Below are positions 54,936-64,000 of a DNA stretch of 64,000 nt, piece after piece. The notes under the pieces were generated by a model that ran no database searches, had not been told where the DNA came from, and saw only the letters and a program-made list of their open reading frames with translations. Position 1 is the first letter of the stretch. Each line of letters opens with the position of its first letter. Source of the stretch: Cercis canadensis (lineage: Eukaryota; Streptophyta; Magnoliopsida; Fabales; Fabaceae); assembly GCA_003255065.1 (NCBI GenBank), contig QAOA01000562.1, positions 250,000 to 313,999 of the forward strand, given 5' to 3'. The translations under genes were made by a program, and so were the position numbers.

Positions 54936-55060
54936 ATCTAAGAAACCTCACACATTGATTATTCTTATGTGGTATGACATACCACATAAATATCAAGAGT
55001 ATATAAAAAATCTCACACATTGATTATTTTCATGTGGTATAACATTCCATATAAGAAACT
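54884..55060 (+). repeat. 2.7 tandem copies of a 65-bp unit
   Basis: CACACATTGATTATT starts at 54884, 54949 and 55014, each followed by (C/T)ATGTGGTATGACA-like sequence. The unit corresponds to the right end of dispersed repeat copy 3. It lies just downstream of ankyrin copy B. Confidence 0.85.
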
Positions 55061-55136
55061 TCATTTCTATTATTGCTACTCAACAAAAGTGAATAACCAC
55101 CGGAAAACGACATAAAACACTAGCAGCGCTCCTTGT

Positions 55137-58100
55137 TCAGTATCGGTATAATCTCCTCTCAATCCTTTTGGAGGATTTGGTGAATCTACTTGGAATCACC
55201 TTCTTTAACCTCTTCAATAGCGGTTTCAAGCGGTCTTTAATGGTGATATACAAGGGGAACTGCATCAACCCAATTATGATCACAGGAAAGAAGGCAGCAC
55301 AGTATATCAAAGTTGAACTCCACTTGTTCTTCTCCAATCTTATGGTGAGCAAAATGGTTGCACTGAATGCTAACATTGTGGTTGTCAACGAGAAGAATAG
55401 CAGGGAGAACCCCGACGTCAATTTTCGAGGGAGAGACTTATAGAAATCCCACATATCAAATGGGGATGTGAGGATCGAAAGGAACATAACGACTGAAGCT
55501 AATGAGCTAGCAAGGGCAACAACATCCATGATTGTGAAAAAGAGGAACACAGTAGAATTAAGGAATATGGGCAAGCCATTTGAATTGGTTCCTCCTGGGA
55601 CAGTGTACACGGCCGCAAAGACAACGGTGGCAACCAGCACGGCCACGGCGGAGCATGACTGAGCTGTGTCCTTTATCCAACTCTGTGCTTCCTTAAGCAT
55701 ATCTGCGTGCTCCATCTCGAATAGCTCTGTTGCCGTTTGGCTGTCATCGTCACAATGCATCACCATGTGAGGTGGAAGTCTCTTCTTTACTAGCTGCATT
55801 TATCGTACAATGATTAATGTTTTCTAGATTTATAATCGGGAGAATGAATCTAAAGTACTCCCATATGAAATTTTTAGGTGTGTGGTATAGTAAAATAATC
55901 AAAATACACCTTAAGCTGTAGGCTTATTATGCATAAAATATATAATTATTGTATTTAGTATGGGTTATCGTGTTCAATAACCACAAACCAAATACAATAA
56001 CTACACATTTGCCTAGAAATATGTTTAATATCTCAAGTACACGTTCCTTTTCCCTTTATAATTTCCTTTTTTTTTTTTTTTGAATGNTTTTTTTTTTTTT
56101 CTGGAATGACAAAATGTACACATAATAATTAATAATATGGTCTCCCATAAATGCTGAAAGGAGTTTAGTGCTTACTTGGAACCACCGCAACTCATCTTGC
56201 AGTTGGAATGCATAACCAGCACTGTTTCCTCCACCGTAAAAATCCATCATCGCAGCATGGTGCAAGTGAGTGCGACCTTTGTTAGTTATGCGACTAGCCA
56301 ACTGTCTCAATGCTCCATATCTCTTTAGGATCCGATAGATTTTCATCTGACGGTATTTCACAGTCACATGCATTATGTTTTCTTCGTCCTCACTAACATG
56401 ATTTATAGCCTCAGGATTGTGATCAAGGATTCTTTCAACGATTTCTACAATTCCCGTGCTAGCTGCCAAGAGCAGTGGTGTGTAAGCCCTGTGACGGGTG
56501 GGTGCGGCTTCTTTTTCTTTAGCGGAACGATTCTCCTTCTTCTTCTTCAGTTCTTTTTTCTCTGCAGCAATATTCGAGGGATGACTAAGTGGCATTACCA
56601 CTTCTGTTCGTCGTTTTCCACTAAATGTATTCTGCCATGAATTGTCTTTCTTCACTAAAATATCAGCCAGCTGCACTGCTAATTTATGCCGCTTCTTTTT
56701 GTGCCAAACAATATCAATCTCATCCCATTCTGCACAGAAGGACTTCAAGCATAAAGTTTAAAAATGATAATAATAATTAGCAGAATAAATTATATATAAG
56801 AGTAAAATATATTTTTTATCCTTAAATTATTTCTCAAATGTCACTTTAGTCAATGATTTATTTTTTGTGTCACTTTAATTCTCGAATAATCATATTGCCC
56901 GCCAAATCAGTCATCCGTAGTACAATAAATAATCACTTAAAGGATCAATTTGGCGGGTAGAGTGATTATTTGAGGACTAAAGTGATATAAGAAATAAATC
57001 TAAGGACTAAAGTAATATTTGAGAAATAATTTAAGAATAAAAAATATATTTAATTCTATATATAATATATAACGTGTGTTTAGTGTGTACCTTGAGCCAG
57101 TGTCTTCCAAATAGCATAGTTGATCCTTGAAATAACTGCAATATTCATAATATTTTAAAATGTAATTAGAGGCACATATATTAGGAATTTAATTATCATA
57201 GATGCATAAAATCCAATTCTTTTTCATTAGTACCTGAGATGTGTTTCTTCACTTTCTCTTCCCCGCTTTCTAAATCTCTCCCCCATGTAAGGATCTTCAT
57301 GCTCTTGTCATTATCATCATAATCATATCCTTTCTCAGGCAAAACTGTTACCCGAATTTTAATCAAATGATAAAAATCTTAATTAGTCCTAACATTCGCA
57401 TATATATAAATTTTTTAATCCTGAGGAATCTGGTAATAAGAATTTAGAGCTGTGAAAAGATATTTCTGTATGATTGAAAAATAAATAAAAGAAAAAACAT
57501 AAATGTGGAGGAAAGCTGTACAAGAATATATGAATTCCTTTGTAGTTCCCAAACGAGACTGGCTCCGGAAAACATAAGGCATTTTGGATAGCAGTTGAAG
57601 ACAGGTCATTCCTCTGTCATCCTCTTCATTGGCTAGTCTGTCGTCCACTCTCAGTAACCAAATAGCTACATCTGCACCACAAAATTAAATTTCATGTAAT
57701 TCACTATTAATAATTAATTGACTTCTGAGCAAAAGAAATGGAAAATACAAAGTCTACTAGAGAGAAGGACATATCTATAATTAAAGGAGATAAAATTCTT
57801 TTCTAATATAGGTATTTAACCGCTTAAGCTTCTAGGTATAAGTTTAGCTGTTTGGATTTTTTCAGTATGTGACTTCCTATGAGTAATGAATTGGGACGCT
57901 GTGAGTTACCAAAATATTGGCCATTTACAGCAACATGAAGAATGGTATTCTTGTCAGCTTCTCTGTGAAAATGCTTTTGTATATCAGCCACATGTTTAGC
58001 GAGGTGCTTGAGCATTGATAGATTGCCATGTTTAGCGGCCCTGAACAACGGGGTTTCACCTTTGTCGTTTGTGAACTCCAGCAATGGCAGTTGCTTTTGT

Positions 58101-58486
58101 AATGTGTACTCATCTTCTTCATCCCCCGGCGGCGGCAGCTCCTTCTCGTACTTGAGTACAACATCGGCCATCTCAACATTTGTGCCGAAAACCACCTCGT
58201 GAAGCAGCGTGTTTTGCTTACCATTCTTCTTCCTCAACACACGCCACCTATCTCGTGCCGGTACCATTTCCAGCAATTGTGTGAGCAGTTTTGGACTGTC
58301 AGAGAGGATTGCAGCATGAATGGCAGTGTTGCCAATGAAGTCGAAAGGCTCAACGAGAGCATTCTTGTCTTCCTCGAAGAATTTCTTGAAGGCTTTCCAT
58401 TGTTTAAACCTAGCAGCTCTTTGAGGTTTTTTCATTTTCTCATCAAATAAAGAGGGTGGTGTCTCTATCTCTATCTCCCTCCCCAT
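55137..58486 (-). CDS. ankyrin-repeat protein with C-terminal PGG membrane domain (tandem copy B)
   Basis: Six exons, with the same architecture as copy A: 57910-58486, 57522-57671, 57234-57344, 57091-57135, 56176-56729, 55137-55793; 697 residues from the ATG at 58486. An earlier in-frame ATG at 58537 would add 17 residues, but 58486 aligns with the start of copy A and a TATA-like box lies too close for a normal leader to the earlier ATG. Ankyrin repeats (NTAIHAAIL, NTLLHEVVF, GETPLFRAA, NTILHVAVN, GMTCLQLLS; then YTPLLLAASTGIVEIVERIL, ENIMHVTVK, GRTHLHHAA) are followed by the PGG exon with WIKDTAQSCSAVAVLVATVV, YTVPGG and four membrane segments. The most conserved region between the copies is this last exon. 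Role as for copy A: membrane-anchored ankyrin protein, probably in defence or stress signalling, function unproven. Intron 4 contains a 257-bp MITE and intron 5 a T run with an N at 56087. Confidence 0.9.
56791..57065. mobile_element. MITE (56800-57056) in intron 4 of ankyrin copy B, 9-bp target duplication
   Basis: TATATATAA flanks the element at 56791-56799 and 57057-57065. The left end GAGTAAAATATATTTTTTAT and inverted right end GAATTAAATATATTTTTTAT match closely, and the arms continue through TTAAATTATTTCTCAAAT and ACTTTAGTC. The AT-only target duplication could partly be chance, but the arm match is clear. Confidence 0.75.
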
Positions 58487-58578
58487 TTTCCTTTGCCTCT
58501 CCCTGTTCTTAATCACTATACTCACTCTCTCATGCACTCATTAGCTAGTGTTGCTTGTATCTCTTATCGTTTCTTTCT

Positions 58579-58590
58579 ATATATATTATA
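58579..58590 (-). promoter_or_regulatory. TATA-like box of ankyrin copy B
   Basis: The minus strand reads TATAATATATATAG about 95-105 bp upstream of the ATG at 58486, a plausible distance for a TATA box plus a short leader. Confidence 0.4.
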
Positions 58591-59393
58591 CTAGCTGCGT
58601 AAGAACCTAGGATCGATGTTAGATTCTCAGAACAAATTAAAAGTTCTAATTCTTAACTAATTTTACAAGCAAACCTCCTCTAGCTAGTTGTTAAAGAAAA
58701 ACAAAGATATGTTGGATTCCGAGAACAAACTAAAGGCAACAATTCTTCAGTAAGTTGAGTAATGTTAATGTTTGTTATTGTGTCTTCTATTTTGGGATAG
58801 GCGTTTAAAGAAAGGGATTCAGGTAAGTCTCACAAACTTTAGTGGATCCCTACCGTCCAAGAAGGAGATAGCAGCCTACCCCTCTTCAGTTTGCAATGCA
58901 TTATGAGTTTATGATCTTTGCTTCTTTGAGACAAATACTAAAGAAGTAAGAAAGAAAAGAAACAACATTCCTTCTTCTTTTCTTTTGGACCCAAATATAT
59001 TACTTTACGCACCCCATATGATGCACGCGATCATGTGTTTTGTGAGATTAAATATGGGGTGGGGTCAATTTAAAGGGACTACACAGTCAATTGTAATTTC
59101 CAAAACAGGGTGGATGTTCTTGTAATTTCATTAAATACCTAATTTTAATTCAAGAATTTATAAACTGAAGATGAACTTGGAAACTCAAATAGCATTACCG
59201 ATTTTGGGTCATATATTATTACCGTAATGATATTAACTTTACACCAGTGACCTTCAACCATTCATGCAGTTCTCCATTACACGACCTAGATATGCATGCA
59301 GAGGTATGATAAAACTTTTATTACATCCAATCCAATCCAAACCAGGTCGCTATTTTATTTTTATGAACAAATCTGTATTGTAAACTGGTTAGT
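58591..59393. other. spacer between ankyrin copy B and fibrillin genes
   Basis: Promoter side of ankyrin copy B at the left and 3' flank of the fibrillin gene at the right. Two related short blocks (GATTCTCAGAACAAATTAAA near 58623 and GATTCCGAGAACAAACTAAA near 58714) are visible. No gene recognised. Confidence 0.45.
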
Positions 59394-61899
59394 TCAGGTA
59401 CTCAAGAGGGAGCTGCCTTCCTTGATTAGAACAAAGACGCTGCCACCATCACCCCTTGTGATACGCAGTTCTTCGTCAAGGTATGTGGTAAGTAACCATG
59501 ACTGAGCATTGTTGTTGGGAATTGAGATCTTCAGGGGTGGTTGGCTGGAAATTGTTTTGGCAACAGATGAGGCTGTGTCTTGCACTGAGGTGAATATGCC
59601 TTTCAAAGGTGTGAGGTCAATCTTTTGCCCCAGAAAGTCCACGTTTTCTGGCAATTCTATTGAGTCTGTCAGCTGCGGAGTCCCAATGATGCCTTCCTCA
59701 AACTTAATCTGAACAATGTTTACAAGGAAGAAAACAATCAGTTTGGACCTAAAGCTAGATTCAGGATCTCATTACTAACACATAACCAACAAACATAAAA
59801 TTCTGTGTTTTATTTTCAGAACCCAATTTTATGATTAATCCATGTCACGCCTTCCAAACTCAGAAGTGTTTGTCATGATGAATGGCTTATAAAAATTCAA
59901 AGAGATAGATTATTGAACATGGATTATAAGACTAGAAGCAAACCTGCACACGTTTGGGGCTTCGAACTTCAAATTTGGCATTGGTAGTAATGGAGGTGGT
60001 AGCCAATGGACCAGAGAACTGAACAGAGTTTTGGACGGTAAGGCTCTCTGAGTCAATGGTCTGCGATATTTCCTCTACCTTGACCAATAGTGATGTTCCC
60101 CTTGACAACAATGGAAACAAACCTACAAAGGATGTGTATCTGCAGAAACACAGAGCCACTATTTGATATTGGACCATATAAGGAGTAACTTTCTATCTAG
60201 AAGTTCATGACCTTTACCACACAGCTGCATATCTGGAAAAAATAAACACCAACATATAAACAAACCAACAAAAGAATGGAGAGCTCTTCTTGAGAAAGCC
60301 ATTTCAAACACTAGAATAACTAGCCTCAGGGAAAGGGAGTTATCTCCTTTTGAAATTGTCGACACTAGCTGCAATGAAGAAATCTCTTTAATATGTCTGT
60401 CAACAAAGAAGTTATATGATTGTGTGATTGTTGAGACTTGGATTTTGACGAGTCCTTTGGGGTAGGCAAAGGCATCAATATTCATGCTGCTACATAACAC
60501 CATGTAGACTACCTAATACTACTTCACTGAATAAATCTCCCCATGAGTTTCTACATGTTTCACAGCAAATGAGGACCCTTGGCACCTCAATTCTGAAACA
60601 AATCAAACAATAATAAACCAGACACTATACTAATGCTTAATGACCATTACGCGAACCTCAGGTACTAACAGATGAGTGGTGTGAAATTAGGGTCATCTCA
60701 AAGGTTAGATGGCAAGGTTTTGAGTTTAATAACCGGCTAAGGCACAAGTATGGCAATAAATGGTATAAATCAGTTGCTGTTCCTCTCCAGAGGTGAAAGA
60801 CAAAACTCATAAAAAGTTCTTTATATCTCTGTCTGGGCTTTCTTATGCTAGCAATTACACTCACAGAGTTTTCAGTTTTCAAATTGAATTATTGTACTCA
60901 CGTAAGATGCCCGGTCAATAATTCAAATAACTTTAATGCTCAGTACAAATAGCTGGTGTGTGAAACATAAATACATAATAGTAGCTATGTTCCCCAGGGG
61001 CCACATGCCAGTACCAATTGCACCTTTATTTCTGACTTAATAATGCCCACACATCATCCTACCATTTCAAAACCCAAAATAAAAAACCTATTCTTCAAAT
61101 TCATAGATCCAAAAGAAAAATTGTAAATTGGTTTTTTGCCTATTTGTAAACAAGACCCAAAATACCTTCTTTAAATTCGTAGACCAAAAAATTTTGGTTA
61201 AATTACCACTAAATATCTAATTAAACTTCACTCTTTCTTGGATCACTGAGAAGCGAGAAAGCATATAAATTAAATTGGGTCTTCTTTCTCCTATGGGAGC
61301 TTGGTTCCTTTCTATTTTACCCAACCAAACTAGAGGCCTTGAAAATAAAATTTACACCTTTTTCATACTTTTCTCAGGAACCAAACAGAAAATTCTACAA
61401 GCTCAGGTATAAAAATAATAAAAGCAATAACAACTTACGCTAAAATCCACTTTCCATTGAGCAGGGTCAAGGCCTCAGTAGGTGCCGGGGTGGGGTTCTT
61501 GGCCTCAAGCTGTGTGATAAGCTCAACAATCTCCGCCCTGGTCTCGCTGGTAGCTTTTAGTCCACGATCAGTTCCATAAAAGGAATCTACCAAAGCCTTC
61601 TTCAACTTGTCAATCTCCGATGGCTCTTCCGGCTTCTCCTCCTCTGCCACCCCAACAGCAGAACTTCCGGCATAAGGCTCCTCCTTCTCCGGCCCCCACT
61701 CGTCATCGATCGCCGAAGCTCGGACACAGAATACCGGACGGGTAACCTCGGCCAATATCCTCTGTTTTCCGACGGGTTTGCCAGAAATTCCAATTGAACT
61801 TGGAGGCAAAATTGAAGCTCTAGGACTGGGCTGAGAGTTTGGTGGGGTTAGTGAAAGAGTCTTGCAGAGGAATTGGTTGAATTGAGAGACAGAGGCCAT
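59394..61899 (-). CDS. FIB: plastid-lipid-associated protein (fibrillin, PAP family), FIB1 type
   Basis: A structural lipid-associated protein of plastoglobules and chromoplast fibrils. Three exons join in frame to 323 residues: 61439-61899, 59944-60139, 59394-59708. The first 60 or so residues are a Ser/Pro-rich, acid-free chloroplast transit peptide ending near VFCVRA. An acidic linker (about 64-95) precedes the PAP domain, which starts [20 protein letters not shown] at 95 and contains [20 protein letters not shown] across the exon 1/2 junction. It ends [20 protein letters not shown] near the C-terminus, a motif typical of fibrillin 1. Length agrees with Arabidopsis FIB1a (about 318). A TATA box lies about 105 bp upstream of the ATG. 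From memory the position beside OFP9 and PFP-beta matches At4g04020. Confidence 0.95.
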
Positions 61900-62000
61900 T
61901 GATTTCTCTTCTGGGTCTCTCTAATTTGGAGGTTTTCGCAGAGTGGAAACAGAGGTTCAATGAACAGAGAACACAAAACAGAGGAAAAGAGGAAGTCGTG

Positions 62001-62014
62001 TATATTTATATATA
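62001..62014 (-). promoter_or_regulatory. TATA box of the fibrillin gene
   Basis: The minus strand reads TATATATAAATATA, a strong TATA consensus, 102-115 bp upstream of the fibrillin start codon. It predicts transcription starting near 61970 and a leader of about 70 bases. Confidence 0.6.
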
Positions 62015-62432
62015 GCGTTTAGCATGCGTCTTACATTGCTAACGACCGTAAAAGGAAGGAACCGTTGCGAAATGAAAAAAGTGTGGTGGGGTGCGGGTAA
62101 GAAGACGACTTTGTCCTTGACCCTTGATGGCTCTTGATTTTGTTAGGGGAAGGGTAATATCGGTTTTAAGAGACGTGTTAGAAAAATCTTTAGATCTCCT
62201 TTGTCTGTTTTGGCGGTTGGCGTCCATGTCACACTGATAGCCTCTAAAAAATGGACACGTGGGTATCTGAGTTAGAGGACTGAGTTGAGCTTGGGAAATG
62301 TTTTGTATTTGCAATAACAAAGAAAAGTACAAATTAGAAGGAAGATGATATGACGTTCACAATGACACTTCAATTTTTGTGATTGTGGATGTACAAGACC
62401 ATGCTATGTTGGCCCCATTACTTTGCATACTC

Positions 62433-64000
62433 TTTTTTTGATTGATCAACGGGGCAAGAGCCCAACCAAAGCAAAGAACACAGAGACTACCCAGGGATAA
62501 CTCTGGGCGTCGAAACACCCAAATAGTCCCCAAACAAAAGCTCCCTAATAAACAAAGGACAAACAGAGAATTTAACTACACAAAACGAAACCTCATGCCC
62601 TTTTCTAGCTAAGGCATCAGCGTATTGGTTACTCTCTCGAAACACGTGCTTGATCACAAGCTCCCATTCTTGACGTTGAAAATCTCGACACTCTTGAATA
62701 AGGCTGTAACATGGGTGAAGCTTACTACTGCAGGAACGCAACAGCTGCACCACACATTGAAAGTCAATTTCTGCCTCAACCTTAGGAATACCAACTCCCA
62801 TGCAAGATGGAGTCCATAGACCAGACCCCAGAGTTCTGCATGAATGATGGAAACAGGACCCAAGTTGCACATAAAACCTGCAACAAAAGAACCATTAGAA
62901 TCTCTAAGCAAACCCCCACAAGCTGCTGAGCAAGGAGGTCCAAACCGAGAGCCATCCGAGTTAAGTTTGATCCAGCCATTCCTTGGCAAAACCCAAGAGA
63001 TATTCTGAGTACTGTATGTACCCTGCTGATGGCTGAAACAAGAAAAGGCATGAACATCCTGGTACTCCTTAACCCTAGAGAAAATAAGAGAGACCAAGTC
63101 GCCCATATCAGAAGCACGATCACCGTCGAACACAAAAGCATTTCTAGAAGCCCAAAGAGAGTGTAAGGTCACACCGAAAGTGAGAGCCCAATTAAAACCA
63201 CCTTGACCTCAGTCCTCCCGAAGGTTCGAAAGCAGCCAAGCATGCAAAGGGAGAACGAGGAAACTATGCCACAAGCTCGGATGAACCAGCTTCCCCCAAA
63301 CCTGCATAGCCGAATCACAGTCCCGTAGAACATGCAACGTTGACTCCAAGTCCTTACCACACCTAGCACACATGGGATCCGCTGAAATATGTCGTAGGTA
63401 CCTGCGGAGGTTAGTGAGGATACTGTCATGAACCACTAGCCAAAGGAAGGATCGAATACGTTGGGGCCCTTCCCATTTCCAAATCCTTCTAAATAACCCA
63501 TGAGAAGATCCCTCTGAATGCTCCAACAAGCTATAATAAGCAGACTTTATAGAGAAATTCCCATCACCTGAGAGGTCCCAAGCTAGGAGGTCCTCACCAC
63601 CATTCATAGTGGGGGTCTTAATACCAGTGATTCGAAGACATACTTCTCTAGGAAGATGCTTGTCAACAGGGACCAGTTCCACCCACCACGCATAGAAACA
63701 AACTGAGCCACACTAGCACACCCCAACTCCTCTTCAACCTCACTAGTAAGACAGGAACGAAGAGACTGGAACCCAGCAACCCAATGATCTGACAAGAACG
63801 ACGTCCCTTGCCCATTACCGAGCCTCCAAACCAGATTTTTGTTTAGAAGGGGCCAAGCTTTACAAATTCCTTTCCACGCATTAGAACAACTAGTCCTTTG
63901 TCTAATGATGGGAGAGATATCGGAGCCACACTGGTATTTACTACGAAGCACTTGAACCCAAAGAGCGTCCCGGTTATTAACCAAGCCCCACCCCAACTTC
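62433..64000 (-). mobile_element. LINE (non-LTR retrotransposon) 3' end, decayed, continues past the window
   Basis: On the minus strand the frames read as one LINE ORF2 tail. First comes the region after the reverse transcriptase core (WVQVLRSKYQCG, VWRLGNGQGTSFLSDHW). Next is the zf-RVT zinc-binding region (AYYSLLEHSEG, IRSFLWLVVHD, CARCGKDLESTLHVLRDC). Last is an RNase H domain with GWIKLNSDGS (first Asp), HAELWGLVYGLHLAWE (Glu), VEAEIDFQCVVQLL and a final NQYADALARKG. The reading frame changes near 63650, 63205 and 62790, so at least three frameshifts separate the pieces and the copy cannot encode a working protein. A short T run at 62433-62439 fits the A tail of the element. The reverse transcriptase core lies off the right edge. 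Confidence 0.88.

Overview
This window is nuclear DNA from a flowering plant, almost certainly a eudicot. The genes have many short exons with GT/AG introns. The spacers are AT-rich, full of small inverted-repeat transposons. The recognisable proteins are plant-specific: a class I KNOX homeobox protein, an OVATE family protein, a plastid fibrillin, the PPi-dependent phosphofructokinase beta subunit and PGG-domain ankyrin proteins. I cannot name the species. Several single Ns in homopolymer runs, one 438-base N block and two duplications flanking Ns show a draft assembly.

Layout, left to right. 1-2282: 5' half of a SHOOT MERISTEMLESS-type KNOX gene (minus), with its homeodomain exons off the left edge. 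2283-12570: long AT-rich spacer with a 1.5-kb CACTA-type element carrying a gene-like ORF (5900-7433) and an 814-bp foldback element built from a short repeated motif (8593-9406). 12571-15590: UBX/SEP-domain CDC48 adaptor (PUX4-like, minus, 4 exons, 304 aa). 17279-18374: Mutator-like element with a perfect 9-bp target duplication. 18627-24696: mitochondrial-type AAA ATPase (minus, 14 exons, 596 aa). 28346-29428: intronless plant protein of unknown function (minus, 360 aa). 29429-39906: spacer with SINE-like fragments, an inverted-repeat element enclosing a decayed exon, and an assembly gap flanked by an exact 436-bp duplication. 39907-45770: PFP beta subunit (minus, 16 exons, 568 aa). 49042-49515: OVATE family protein (plus). 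50720-53905 and 55137-58486: tandem pair of six-exon ankyrin-PGG membrane protein genes (minus), separated by nested repeats. 59394-61899: plastid fibrillin (minus, 3 exons, 323 aa). 62433-64000: decayed LINE 3' end running off the right edge.

The genes are not an operon or pathway. From memory, the order fibrillin, OFP9, PFP beta, AAA ATPase, PUX4 matches Arabidopsis chromosome 4 near At4g04020-At4g04210, so the window looks like a conserved eudicot block into which the ankyrin pair and the transposons were inserted. I traced every intron boundary of the PUX4-like, AAA, PFP, ankyrin and fibrillin genes by hand; reading frames close exactly in each.

I found no obviously new biochemical system. 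The most unusual items are the two TIR elements carrying host-like coding fragments, the motif-array foldback element, and a Mutator-like insertion whose empty site is preserved in a paralogous repeat elsewhere in the window.
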